Shown: positions 22,026-31,039 of the stretch, piece after piece
Numbering within the stretch: the stretch's first letter is position 1
Layout of the letters: each line of letters opens with the position of its first letter
NCBI GenBank assembly: GCA_947164825.1
Contig: CAMUYE010000013.1
Span: 1 to 37,531 of the forward strand
Reading direction: 5' to 3'
DNA length: 37,531 nt
Source: an uncultured Clostridia bacterium
GTDB lineage: Bacteria; Bacillota; Clostridia; Oscillospirales; Oscillospiraceae
Program-made: the position numbers and the translations under genes
Notes under the pieces: model-generated
What the model was told of the DNA's origin: nothing
Database searches by the model: none
Seen by the model: the letters and a program-made list of their open reading frames with translations, nothing else

Positions 22026-23417
22026 TCAGTATTCTTCCTTTACGATGGTTTGGATCCAGACGCCGCTGCGGATCAGAAGCCAGCCCACAAGACACTTGAT
22101 CAGCTCCACGCTCTGGCAGCAGAGAAAGAGCCAGATCACTGGCAGATTGGTGAAGCGGGAGAGCACGTAGGCCGTCGGCGCTGTGACCAGGCAGGAAAAG
22201 ACGGAATCAAAGAGAAAGGTCACAAAGGTTTTGCCGCCGGAGCGAAGGGTGAAATAGGCAGCGTTTGAATAGGAATTGACGGGCATCAGGACGGCGTTGA
22301 TCAGGATAAAGTCGGAGGCAAGGCTGCGGATCTCCGGCTCAGTGTTATACAGCCTGGGGAACAGGCCGGAGCAGGCCGCCATGATCCCGCCAAAGAACAG
22401 GCAGACCAGCTCCGAAAAGACGATAAGCTTCCGGTCGGCGTCCTTGGCCTCCTCCACCCTGCCGGCCCCGAGCTTCTGGCCCACCAGGATCCCGATGGCC
22501 GCACCCATGGCGATAAAGGCTACGCTGCACACGTTGCCGATTGTAGAGGCGATGTTCGTAGCGGCGACTACGTCATAGGAACGGATGGAATAGCTCTGCA
22601 GCAGCAGGGCCTGGCCAAAAGCCCAGAGGGTCTCGTTCAGAATCAGGGGTGCGCCGCGGCGGGCGATCCGCCCGGCCAGCCGGATCGGGATCCGCAGGCT
22701 CCGCCAGACGCCGTGGAAGAACGGCGTCTTTTGCGGATCCCGGTGGGCCCAGACGATGACGATCCCGGCTTCGACGCTGCGGGAGATCACGGAAGCGATG
22801 GCAGCGCCGTCGGAGCCAAGCCGGGGCAGACCCAGCTTGCCGAAGATCAGCAGCCAGTTGCATACGAAGTTGACGCCGACGGAAACCAGTCCGGCCGCCA
22901 TGGGCGGGACCGTCTGCCCCGACTCCCGGAAGGTCCCGGCGTAGCACTGGGCCAGCGCAAAGGCAGGCATGCCCAGGAGCATGATGCGCAGATAGCGCGA
23001 GCCGAAGCGGAGGCTGCCTTCAATGTTTTCCGTCTCCCCTTCTCCCCGGAGATACAGCTCCATGAGCTGTCTTCCCCAGCCCAGGAGAAGAGCCGCGCCG
23101 AGTGCGACCAGGATGGCGCACTCTAAAACCTTGAAGCGGAAGGCGTGGCGGACGCCCTCCATATCGCCTTTTCCGTAAAACTGGGCCCCGAAAATACCGG
23201 CGCCGGAGACGGCGCCGAAGATCGCGAGATTAAATACGAAGAGCAGGGTATTGGCAATGGAGACGCCGGTCATCTCCACCGTTCCCACCCTGCCCACCAT
23301 GATGTTATCCAGCATCCCGACAAATTGGGAAATGCCGTTTTGGATCATAATGGGCAGGGCGACGGAGAGGGCGGTCCGATAGAACCGGCGGTCGCCGAAG
23401 TAACGGTTGAGACGCAT
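22026..23417 (-). CDS. MATE-family efflux transporter
   Basis: The 463-residue membrane protein has about twelve helices in two related halves. The first half opens with ALPIMIQNGISQFVGMLDNIMVGRVG, the usual MATE helix 1, and continues with NTLLFVFNLAIFGAVSGAGIFGAQFYGKGD. The second half shows ASTIGNVCSVAFIAMGAAIGILVGQKLGAG. MATE pumps export cationic drugs or metabolites using sodium or proton gradients. The gene lies 3 bases after pepD and 1 base before an ABC exporter, so all three probably form one transcription unit. Confidence 0.93.
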   Translation of the reverse strand: MRLNRYFGDRRFYRTALSVALPIMIQNGISQFVGMLDNIMVGRVGTVEMTGVSIANTLLFVFNLAIFGAVSGAGIFGAQFYGKGDMEGVRHAFRFKVLECAILVALGAALLLGWGRQLMELYLRGEGETENIEGSLRFGSRYLRIMLLGMPAFALAQCYAGTFRESGQTVPPMAAGLVSVGVNFVCNWLLIFGKLGLPRLGSDGAAIASVISRSVEAGIVIVWAHRDPQKTPFFHGVWRSLRIPIRLAGRIARRGAPLILNETLWAFGQALLLQSYSIRSYDVVAATNIASTIGNVCSVAFIAMGAAIGILVGQKLGAGRVEEAKDADRKLIVFSELVCLFFGGIMAACSGLFPRLYNTEPEIRSLASDFILINAVLMPVNSYSNAAYFTLRSGGKTFVTFLFDSVFSCLVTAPTAYVLSRFTNLPVIWLFLCCQSVELIKCLVGWLLIRSGVWIQTIVKEEY

Positions 23418-23420
23418 AAA

Positions 23421-24869
23421 TCAAAGCTTTTCCAATACTGCCAGCAGGTACTTCCAGGTGCGGGCAGCGGAGGCAATATTCAGACGCTCCCGGGTGGTGT
23501 GGATGTCCTGCATATCCGGGCCGAAGGAGACAGCGTCCAGGCCGGGCAGTTTGTCGGAGAACAGGCCGCATTCCAGGCCCGCGTGAATGGCTTCCACCAC
23601 GGGCTTGCGGCCGTAGAGATCCTCGAAGACCCGGACCATCAGATCCCGCAGCGGAGAATTCTTGCGGTACTCCCAGGCGGGATAGTTGCCGTGCTCGCCG
23701 TAAGTCGCGCCGTACTTCTCGCCCACGGCTTTGATCTTCTCGAAAAGCTCCAGCTTTTCCTTGTTGACGGAGGAACGGACTGAGAAGGACATGCTGACAA
23801 CGCTGTCCTCGGTTTTGAGGATGCCGAGGTTCAGGGAGGTCTGGACCAAGCCCTCAATGTCCTTACTCCATGCCTGGATTCCGTTGGGAACCTCGTTCAA
23901 CAAGCCCACGGTCTTGCGCGTGGAGAGTTTGTTCATGGCCTTGCCCCGGCAGACGCAGGGCTCCCGGGTGATCTTCGCCCGGGTCTCGGCGGCGGGAAGA
24001 GCCTCCAGCAGGCCCTCTGCAATCCGGTCAATGGCGGCCAGCGTCGGATCGAGCAGCGCTTCGTCCACGATGATCTTCGCCATGCTGTAGTTGGGGATGG
24101 CGTTGTCCTTCTGGCCGCCGCGGACGTAGACCAGGCGGTAGGGCTGCTCTTTGAGCAGCTTCGCCAAAAGCTCGCCCATGAGCTTGTTGGAGTTGGCGCG
24201 GCCCCTGTGGATCTCCGCGCCGCTGTGGCCGCCCAGGAGGCCGTCCACGTAGATGTGGATGCCCTTGCCCTCGGCCCTCTCGATGGTGATGGGGAGGCTC
24301 AGGTCGGAGCGGGCGCCGCCGGCGCAGCTCACGGTGAGGATGCCCTCGGCCTCCGAGTCGCAATTCAGGAAGACCCGGCCTTTGAGCAGGCTGGGATCCA
24401 GACCGGCGGCTCCCTCCATGCCGATCTCCTCGTCCACGGTGAAAAGGCACTCCAGGGGCGGATGGGGGATGTCGTCGGCCTCCAGGATCGCCAGGGCGTA
24501 GGCCACGGCAATGCCGTCGTCGCCGCCCAGGGTGGTGCCCTCTGCCCAGATGTCCGTGCCGTCGGTCCGCAGATCCAGGGGATCTTTGGTGAAATCGATG
24601 GGGCTGTCCTTGGTCTTCTCGGCCACCATATCCATGTGGCCCTGGAGGATCACCGTGGGATGGTTCTCATAGCCGGGCGTGCCGTCCTTGTAGATGACCA
24701 CGTTGTTGAGCTCGTCCTGGACGGCCCGGAGGCCGTGCTCCCCGGCAAAGCCCATCAGGTAATCGCTGATTCTCTTTGTGTCCCGGGAACCGTGGGGGAT
24801 CTTGCAGATCTCCTCGAAGTAATACAGGGCCCGCTCGGGCTGAAGGCCGGATAATACTCTCTCTTGCAT
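23421..24869 (-). CDS. pepD: Aminoacyl-histidine dipeptidase PepD (M20C family)
   Basis: This cytosolic metallodipeptidase hydrolyses Xaa-His and other dipeptides. The 482-residue protein is the normal length. Metal and catalytic residues are visible: LQGHMDM (His78, Asp80), GGDDGIAVA (Asp117 or Asp118), VDEEIGMEGA (Glu147, Glu148), NCDSEAEG, and the late AIHAGLECG histidine. GGHSG..IHRGRANS marks the lid domain. AAGGAGG precedes ATG 24869. It heads the group pepD-MATE-ABC exporter with gaps of 3 and 1 bases. Confidence 0.95.
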   Translation of the reverse strand: MQERVLSGLQPERALYYFEEICKIPHGSRDTKRISDYLMGFAGEHGLRAVQDELNNVVIYKDGTPGYENHPTVILQGHMDMVAEKTKDSPIDFTKDPLDLRTDGTDIWAEGTTLGGDDGIAVAYALAILEADDIPHPPLECLFTVDEEIGMEGAAGLDPSLLKGRVFLNCDSEAEGILTVSCAGGARSDLSLPITIERAEGKGIHIYVDGLLGGHSGAEIHRGRANSNKLMGELLAKLLKEQPYRLVYVRGGQKDNAIPNYSMAKIIVDEALLDPTLAAIDRIAEGLLEALPAAETRAKITREPCVCRGKAMNKLSTRKTVGLLNEVPNGIQAWSKDIEGLVQTSLNLGILKTEDSVVSMSFSVRSSVNKEKLELFEKIKAVGEKYGATYGEHGNYPAWEYRKNSPLRDLMVRVFEDLYGRKPVVEAIHAGLECGLFSDKLPGLDAVSFGPDMQDIHTTRERLNIASAARTWKYLLAVLEKL

Positions 24870-24902
24870 CGATAGAATCCTCCTTGTAAGCTGTGCAGCT
24901 TT

Positions 24903-26462
24903 CTATTGAAAATCTTGTTTTGATTGTGATTTCTTTTTCAGTTTCTTACGAAGCAGCGTCAGGATCTCGCCGAGTTCTTTTACCCGCAGCAGATACATGC
25001 ACAGCAGATACAGGCCGACCCCCAGCAGCGCCGCGATCAGCAGCGTCCAGTATTTGTTGAGGGCAAACTGCCGCAGAAGCAGCCATGGGCCGAAGCAGGA
25101 CAGGGCGGACGCCGCCAAAGCTTTCAGCGCCGCAGCGCACATCGGCTTCCAGGGCAGGTCCAGGTATTTGCGCACCACGAGCAGGCGGACAAAGTAGGAG
25201 ACAGTGCTGGTGAGCGACGTAGCCAGCGCCAAGCCGTTCACGCCCATGGGACCGATCAGGGCCAGGTTCAGACCCACGTTGAAAACCAGCGCTCCAATGC
25301 TGATGAACATCGGCGTCCTGGTGTCGCCGTTTCCGTAAAACAGATTGTTCAGCACGGAGCTGCCGGCGGTAAAATAGATGGCGAGAATATAGAACGCGAA
25401 AACGCCCGCCGTCATCGCGACGCTGTCAGCGGTGAAGTTTCCTCTCTGATAGACCGCCGAAACCAGCTCTGTTCGGAACAGGACGCAGGCAAAGGTGACC
25501 GGGAGCATCAGCAGGCAGAAGATGTTCAGGATCTTTGCGACCACGCGGCTGAGTTCCTCCCGCTTCTGCAGAGCGATAAGCTCCACCATCTGCGGATACA
25601 GCGCAGTGGAAACGGCTGTGGACAGCAGGCCGCTGAAGACATTCACCAGCTTTTGTCCGTAATTCATGCCGGAAATCGTACCTTCCGGCAGCGTAGAGGC
25701 CATGGCCTTATCCACCAGGGTGTTGAGCTTCACGGCCCCCTCCATCAGCAGGGCGGCGGGCAGCTTGCGGAGCATCTGAGAAAATTCCGGAGTCCTGAAA
25801 TGATGGTCCGGCCGATAATGATAGCCCCAGCTTACAAAGGGAAGCTCGATCAGCAGCCGGACTCCTCCCCCGACCACAAGGGCGGCGGCCATAACCTTGA
25901 TGCCGAAGCGGTGGTACAGCAGCACCGCGGCCAGAATCGTGGGGATATGGGAGGCGACCTCCCGGATCTGACTGCCGAGGAATTTGTTGTGGCACTGGAG
26001 CATCGCGGCATAGACGGCAGAAGCGATGATAAAGATAAACATCGGGGACGCGATGCGAACCAGGGTGATGCACAGCTCCTTTGTTTCACCCTGAAATCCC
26101 GGTGCCACCACCGAGACCACAGGCCCCGCGAAAATCACGATCAGCAGCACAACCGCCGCCGAGATCAGCGTGAAAAATGTAATGGCGCGGTTTGCCAGCG
26201 CTCTGGCTTCCTCGTTCTGGCCCAGGGTGATATGCTTTTTATACAGCGGAAGAAACACCTTCCAGACGCCGATGCCGAGCATGGGGTAGACGACCTGGTG
26301 AACGCCGGAGATCATATAGTAGGCGTCGCTGGTGGCGTTGGTACCCAGATAAGCCGCGAGTATCGCCTCAGAGATAAATGATGTGCACTTGGCCAGAATC
26401 CCAACCAGCACGATCACGATCGTGCCTTTCAGGATTTTTCCGCCAACTCCTTTATCCTCCAC
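24903..26462 (-). CDS. MurJ/MviN-like lipid-linked oligosaccharide flippase
   Basis: The 519-residue protein belongs to the MOP superfamily with about 13-14 predicted helices. The N-terminal SEAILAAYLGTNATSDAYYMISG resembles the MurJ signature (ILA..FG....DAF..A), and YGNGDTRTPMFISIGALVFNVGLNLAL is the conserved second-half block. The start is GTG 26462 with AAGGAGGG 12 bases upstream, slightly long, so the start is less certain than others. It is the last gene of a polysaccharide cluster with no separate Wzx-type gene. I infer that it flips the undecaprenyl-linked repeat of that polymer; the alternative is lipid II flipping. Confidence 0.85.
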   Translation of the reverse strand: MEDKGVGGKILKGTIVIVLVGILAKCTSFISEAILAAYLGTNATSDAYYMISGVHQVVYPMLGIGVWKVFLPLYKKHITLGQNEEARALANRAITFFTLISAAVVLLIVIFAGPVVSVVAPGFQGETKELCITLVRIASPMFIFIIASAVYAAMLQCHNKFLGSQIREVASHIPTILAAVLLYHRFGIKVMAAALVVGGGVRLLIELPFVSWGYHYRPDHHFRTPEFSQMLRKLPAALLMEGAVKLNTLVDKAMASTLPEGTISGMNYGQKLVNVFSGLLSTAVSTALYPQMVELIALQKREELSRVVAKILNIFCLLMLPVTFACVLFRTELVSAVYQRGNFTADSVAMTAGVFAFYILAIYFTAGSSVLNNLFYGNGDTRTPMFISIGALVFNVGLNLALIGPMGVNGLALATSLTSTVSYFVRLLVVRKYLDLPWKPMCAAALKALAASALSCFGPWLLLRQFALNKYWTLLIAALLGVGLYLLCMYLLRVKELGEILTLLRKKLKKKSQSKQDFQ

Positions 26463-26536
26463 GTGTGACTGTATCCCTCCTTATTGTTCCGGGGACCAAT
26501 AAAACGGTTTTCTGTTTCAGCGAAAAGCTTGGTTTT

Positions 26537-27349
26537 TCATTTCTTGTGAACGATGGTTTTCAGGCCTTTTTCCGCAGAAGGCATCTCCACAAACACTTCG
26601 GAAAGCAATTGATTTCGTTCTTCTTCCGGCGGATACTTCATATAGTCCCGATACATGAGTGTCAGATACTCGTCATACAGTTCCGGGATCCTGATCTGAA
26701 AACCGTGGAAGTCCACAAGGCGGCCCTGGCCCAAAAAACGCTTCGGGAAAATCGAACGTACGGATTTACTTGTTGCGTTTCCGACATATTCCGCTGTTTC
26801 AAACGGATATTTTTTGCTGAAATGGTCGATCCATTTCACGGTCAGCCGCAAAGGCAGAAGGCAGGTAAATACGGAGGTCAGGAACGCCGGAACCACCTTG
26901 CGCTTCTCGATCAGATAGTGCCTGAATCCATGGTGTTTTACATCGTTGATTTTGTGGAGGCTGCCGGTGATCTTTCTGAGCTTTTTTTGTGCTTCCGCAT
27001 CGCTCGGCGCACCCGCCAATCTGAAAACGTCAACGTGGACAATATTGGTATCGTATCCGGCAAGACCGATCCGCGGGAAATCCCGGTACTTGTGTTTTTT
27101 GGTTCTGAAATCGATCCAAAACTCCTCGCCAAGCTGCGATTCCATGGTTTTCACGAATCTGTCCAGTTCGTTTTCCGGAACATAGATGTCAACATCTGCG
27201 TCCCAGGGTATCATGCCATGGTGACGAACAGCACCCAGCGCAGTACCGTATGCCGCGTAATACGTCAGTCCGTTCTTGTCGCAGATATCAACGACCGCCT
27301 TAAAAACCCGCATCTGCATGGTTTGAATCTGTTCCAAATTGTATTCCAT
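26537..27349 (-). CDS. LicD-family phosphotransferase
   Basis: The 270-residue protein has the LicD hallmark near its start: YYAAYGTALGAVRHHGMIPWDADVDIYVP (about 30-58), with the GT.LGA and D.D residues of the nucleotidyltransferase-like fold. LicD proteins transfer phosphocholine, ribitol-phosphate or similar groups onto cell-surface glycans, so the polymer may carry a phospho-substituent. ATG 27349 with GGAGG 6 bases upstream is preferred to TTG 27355. The gene is visibly less GC-rich than the housekeeping genes around it. Its charged C-terminal half contains no other motif I recognise. Confidence 0.88.
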   Translation of the reverse strand: MEYNLEQIQTMQMRVFKAVVDICDKNGLTYYAAYGTALGAVRHHGMIPWDADVDIYVPENELDRFVKTMESQLGEEFWIDFRTKKHKYRDFPRIGLAGYDTNIVHVDVFRLAGAPSDAEAQKKLRKITGSLHKINDVKHHGFRHYLIEKRKVVPAFLTSVFTCLLPLRLTVKWIDHFSKKYPFETAEYVGNATSKSVRSIFPKRFLGQGRLVDFHGFQIRIPELYDEYLTLMYRDYMKYPPEEERNQLLSEVFVEMPSAEKGLKTIVHKK

Positions 27350-27501
27350 GTTCAACCTCCTCAGAAATCATTTTGCAATGATATCCGTCAGATTTGCAAA
27401 TCTGTGAAAGATACGCTCCCGCAGCCTGGATAACGATGCGGTGCGGAGATCCGGAACGCCCGAATTTCAATATGCCGGCGTTCCGAATTCAAGATCCGTC
27501 C

Positions 27502-28746
27502 TCAACCGCTTTGCCTCTGAATTCCTCCCGGCTCTTCGGACAGATCCGGTCGGATCATCAGCATGGCCAGCAACGCCCAGAACAGCGTATTTCGAACTCC
27601 GTTGTGCGTGACGCAGTAGGCCAGGATGCCGGCGAAGCACAATAAACTGCGGAAGTACCGTTTGTTTTTGAAAAGCGGAATAAACGTAAGCCAGCCGAGA
27701 AGGAAAAGGCCGACAAATCCATAGCTTACGATAAAAGATGCAAACAGAGAATGAACCTCTTTGTTCGTCATTACCTCAAACCGGCTGTAAGCGCCTTCTC
27801 CAACGCCGACGAGATTCCAAAAGCCGATTTCCCTGATGCGATCATAGCCTCTTCCAAGTCCGAGGCCGGAATCGTTTTCCGTCGTGAGTGCGCCAAGCCG
27901 TTTCCGCAGGTTGATGATAACGGACTCCCTGAGCAGGAATTTCCAATTCGCATACATCAAAATGTAGATCAACGCGGCAACTGCTATGATAGCCGCCAGA
28001 ACTGAAAAAAGCTTTGCAGGACCGACGCGATCCCTTGAATTGAGAAAATAGGCAAAGAGCAAGATCGCGCTGGCTACGATGCTTGCCTTCGACATGGAAA
28101 AGATCGAAAGTGTGACAGCTGCCGCGACCAGAATCAGTCTGATGGACGGCTTGATTTCCTTTGCGAAGAAGGTCACAACGGTCAGGGATATGATACAAAA
28201 ATACCCGAGCTGATTTGGGTTATTGAAGCTTCCGGAGGTGCGGATTCCACTTCCCGGGTTTGCGAGTACGCCGATCAGCGCAATCGCGACAGATGCAGCC
28301 GTGCCGACCAGATACAGCTTCAGCGTATAGGAGAATCCTCGAATGGAGCGAAGCTGCAAGATCGTAATGCACACGATAAAATTGAACACGTAGAACAAGT
28401 TGTTCTTGAGAAGCGCGGTGCTGTTATCCAGAAGCTGCTCCTGAAGCCGAAGAGACCAGAACGCGTTGACGCAAAACTGGTAAAGCAGGCAAATCATAAA
28501 GACAGACAGCCAACTGTTTTCCCGTCTTGTCTGTGTGATTGCCGGTCTCCTGAATACTTGCAGGGCAAAAACCAAAACAAACAGAATATCTGACACCTGG
28601 AGCGAACCGGATTTTCGCAAATACAGCGGTTTTGTCGCAATCGCCAATATGAACAGGAAATCCGCCAGTGTCATCTGTCTCAGAAAGGCTTTGATCGGCC
28701 CGTCGCTTTCAGATGTCCGTTGAGGCAATTGTAGATGGTTCGCCAT
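27502..28746 (-). CDS. O-antigen ligase/polymerase-like (Wzy/WaaL) membrane protein
   Basis: The 414-residue polytopic membrane protein has about 11-12 helices. The segment RTSGSFNNPNQLGYF (about 190-204) followed by helices, and the later VGVGEGAYSRF, are typical of the O-antigen ligase/Wzy family. These enzymes polymerise or transfer lipid-linked oligosaccharides at the outer face of the membrane. It stands between the nucleotidyltransferase-fold gene and licD within the polysaccharide cluster. The gene has about 47% GC in a sample (28 of 60 at 27961-28020) against 73% at 23941-24000. This suggests separate ancestry of the central part of the cluster. Confidence 0.85.
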   Translation of the reverse strand: MANHLQLPQRTSESDGPIKAFLRQMTLADFLFILAIATKPLYLRKSGSLQVSDILFVLVFALQVFRRPAITQTRRENSWLSVFMICLLYQFCVNAFWSLRLQEQLLDNSTALLKNNLFYVFNFIVCITILQLRSIRGFSYTLKLYLVGTAASVAIALIGVLANPGSGIRTSGSFNNPNQLGYFCIISLTVVTFFAKEIKPSIRLILVAAAVTLSIFSMSKASIVASAILLFAYFLNSRDRVGPAKLFSVLAAIIAVAALIYILMYANWKFLLRESVIINLRKRLGALTTENDSGLGLGRGYDRIREIGFWNLVGVGEGAYSRFEVMTNKEVHSLFASFIVSYGFVGLFLLGWLTFIPLFKNKRYFRSLLCFAGILAYCVTHNGVRNTLFWALLAMLMIRPDLSEEPGGIQRQSG

Positions 28747-28770
28747 ATCATACTCTCCATAAAGCAGCGA

Positions 28771-29988
28771 TCAAACTTTGAACAGCTGCAGCTGTTTATA
28801 CAACAGTTCCCTTTCTTTTGCGCTCTTTGCAACGCCGCGCAGATCCAGCGAGCTGTATTTCACCTTATCCTTTGCCCGCATATGGAGGATCCATGCCTTG
28901 ACCCAGCCGATCGGCAGCAGAACCGGAAGCTTTTTGGTGATCGGAAGCGCAAGCTGTGCTTTTCGGTTCATAAAGCGAAGCAAATGTCTGAAACGGCCGC
29001 CTCCGTCGATCTCCCGGGTCTGTTCATCGCGAAGCAGCTTCGATTCCAGATATCTTGTATTGTCCTTTATCCCGAAATTCCCTCCGGCAAAAATGTCCAG
29101 GAGGATCTGCAGCGCCAGGTCGGCCGACACGTCCGCGCAAAAGTCTCTCGGTTCGCAGGAAAAGAACCGTACGCCGATGGACGTGAGCACACAGGCAAAT
29201 TGCCACAGGCCGATCTGTCTCAGCTTTTGCTCCAACAGTTCACGGAAGCTCTTCTCGGGCATGCTGAATACAAAAACCAGCCAGTCGATCAGGTGACGAA
29301 GCCCGATGCCGCCCGCGGACAGATGGTTTGCCGTGTGCAGCAGAAGGACCAGGCCGTGGTGTACCGGGTCAGGCAGGTACATCTCACTGCCGAACGAGCG
29401 ATCCAGAAACCGCTTTGCCAGCAGGTCGTCAAACAGGGATCGGATCGTTCCATCGTCAGCCGCCGGAATACCGGAGGGCTGCCAGTGCACCTCGATCTCC
29501 TCGTTTGCTTTTGAGAATGCCCAGTGATGCCCGTGATGGGTGTTGGATACCTGATAGCCTTCGGACCGGAACAGCTCGCTGACGCTCTGCATGGACGATT
29601 GCTCTACGTAAATATCCACGTCGCCCATGGTCCTCATTTCCGGCGCGGGATAATACCTTCCGGATGCGCAGCCTTTCAGTACCGTATAGGGAATCCCGGC
29701 TTCCGTCAGCAGTTCATGGGTTTTGAAGTGCAGGGAAATCACACTCAGGTTATGAACCAGATGCTTTTGGAACCGAAGCGTCCATTTACGACCCGGATCG
29801 ACCTGCGCCGTCTCCGTCAATGCCTGAAAGACATAGGGAAAAACGGTCTGCTTCTCGGCTTCCTCCAAAAGAAGCTCCGGATCGGGAATCTCAACGGCGA
29901 TCTCCTTTGCACCGAAAACGGAGTTCGACAAAAGCGCAATCAGCGCGCTCTGCACCTGAGACAGCTGTTGCTTACGATTTTTTTGCAT
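28771..29988 (-). CDS. Nucleotidyltransferase-fold protein (NTP_transf_5-like)
   Basis: The 405-residue protein carries the motif YTVLKGCASGRYYPAPEMRTMGDVDIYV (about 126-153). This matches the uncharacterised nucleotidyltransferase family (LKG...GD.D) often found in capsule and exopolysaccharide clusters. A His-rich stretch THHGHHWAF and EIEVHWQ follow. AAAGGAAAC lies upstream of ATG 29988. The biochemical role is unknown; by family and place it may modify the glycan or its lipid carrier. Base composition is lower in GC than in the flanking sugar-nucleotide genes. Confidence 0.75.
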   Translation of the reverse strand: MQKNRKQQLSQVQSALIALLSNSVFGAKEIAVEIPDPELLLEEAEKQTVFPYVFQALTETAQVDPGRKWTLRFQKHLVHNLSVISLHFKTHELLTEAGIPYTVLKGCASGRYYPAPEMRTMGDVDIYVEQSSMQSVSELFRSEGYQVSNTHHGHHWAFSKANEEIEVHWQPSGIPAADDGTIRSLFDDLLAKRFLDRSFGSEMYLPDPVHHGLVLLLHTANHLSAGGIGLRHLIDWLVFVFSMPEKSFRELLEQKLRQIGLWQFACVLTSIGVRFFSCEPRDFCADVSADLALQILLDIFAGGNFGIKDNTRYLESKLLRDEQTREIDGGGRFRHLLRFMNRKAQLALPITKKLPVLLPIGWVKAWILHMRAKDKVKYSSLDLRGVAKSAKERELLYKQLQLFKV

Positions 29989-30048
29989 GAATTGTTTCCT
30001 TTCGCCCGTTTGGATTCATCGCAAAAGCGCCGAGAGACGGGCAAAGAA

Positions 30049-31023
30049 TCAAAGATTCTCCCGATACCAGGCAATGGCCGCTTCGATGCCCCGGGCGAAG
30101 CTCCAGTCCGGGTCGTAGCCCAACAGCTCTCGGGCCTTGCTGATATCCGCGTTGCTGTGTTTGATGTCGCCGGGACGGTCGGGGCCGAAGTTCGGCTCCA
30201 GGTCCAGGCCCAGCGCGGCGGTCAGGCCGTAATAGATGTCGATCAGGTATTCCCGGCCGCCGTAGGCGATGTTATAGGCTTGTCCGGCAGCCTCATGGGG
30301 TGCGAGACAGGCCTTCAGGTTTGCCTCGATGACGTTTTCGATGTAGGTAAAATCCCGGCTCTGGCGGCCGTCCCCGTTGATGGTGGGAACCTCGCCGTGC
30401 AGGAGCTGACGGAGAAAACGCGGGATCACCGCGGCGTAGGCTCCGTTGGGATCCTGGCGGCGGCCGAAGACGTTGAAATAGCGCAAGCCGTAGGTGTCCA
30501 GACCGTAGTGGAGGGTGTACTGCTTCGCCCACTCCTCGTCGCAGCGCTTGCTGACGGCGTAGGGACTCAGCAGATTTCCCTCTCTCCCCTCCCGCTTCGG
30601 CAGATTCGGCTCGTCGCCGTAGACGGAGCTGGAGGAGGCGTAGACGAACTTTTTGACTCCGGACTGCCTTGCGGCCTCCAGCATGTTCAGGGTGCCGGAG
30701 ATGTTGTTGGCGCAGTAGAACAGGGGCATTTCGATGGAACGAGGCACGGAGCCCCAGGCCGCCTGGTTGAGCACAAAATCCACGCCCTCGCAGGCCCTCA
30801 GGCAGCTGTCCAGGTCCTTGATGTCGCCGAGGACAAATTCATAGCGCGGATCCTCCGCGAAGAGCTCCACGTTTTCCCGCTTGCCGGTAGACAGGTCGTC
30901 CAGGCAGCGAACCCGGTATCCCAGCTTCAGGATGGCCTCGCAGAGGTTGGAGCCGATGAAGCCCGCGCCGCCGGTGACAAGAAAGAGGCTGTCCTCGGGA
31001 AAGCAAATCTTTTCATAGCCCAT
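30049..31023 (-). CDS. UDP-N-acetylglucosamine 4-epimerase-like SDR (WbpP/WbgU type)
   Basis: The 324-residue extended short-chain dehydrogenase has the NAD motif VTGGAGFIGSN (about 16-26), the catalytic serine region YASSSSVYGD and the YxxxK pair in SPYAVSKR. The QAAWGSVPRS and NVFGRRQDPNGAYAAVIPRF blocks are shared with UDP-GlcNAc/UDP-GlcNAcA 4-epimerases. It interconverts the gluco and galacto forms of a UDP-hexose. I chose ATG 31023 with GGAGA 6 bases upstream over an open extension to 31080. It lies 16 bases after the UDP-sugar dehydrogenase gene, as in TviB-TviC and WbpO-WbpP pairs, so the product is probably a UDP-N-acetylhexosaminuronic acid. Confidence 0.88.
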   Translation of the reverse strand: MGYEKICFPEDSLFLVTGGAGFIGSNLCEAILKLGYRVRCLDDLSTGKRENVELFAEDPRYEFVLGDIKDLDSCLRACEGVDFVLNQAAWGSVPRSIEMPLFYCANNISGTLNMLEAARQSGVKKFVYASSSSVYGDEPNLPKREGREGNLLSPYAVSKRCDEEWAKQYTLHYGLDTYGLRYFNVFGRRQDPNGAYAAVIPRFLRQLLHGEVPTINGDGRQSRDFTYIENVIEANLKACLAPHEAAGQAYNIAYGGREYLIDIYYGLTAALGLDLEPNFGPDRPGDIKHSNADISKARELLGYDPDWSFARGIEAAIAWYRENL

Positions 31024-31039
31024 GGTATTTCTCCAGTAT

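Noticed and set aside
27452-27485. Terminator between the Wzy/ligase-like gene and licD
   Set aside because: CGGAACGCC and GGCGTTCCG can pair over 9 bp, but the loop is long and there is no T-run.
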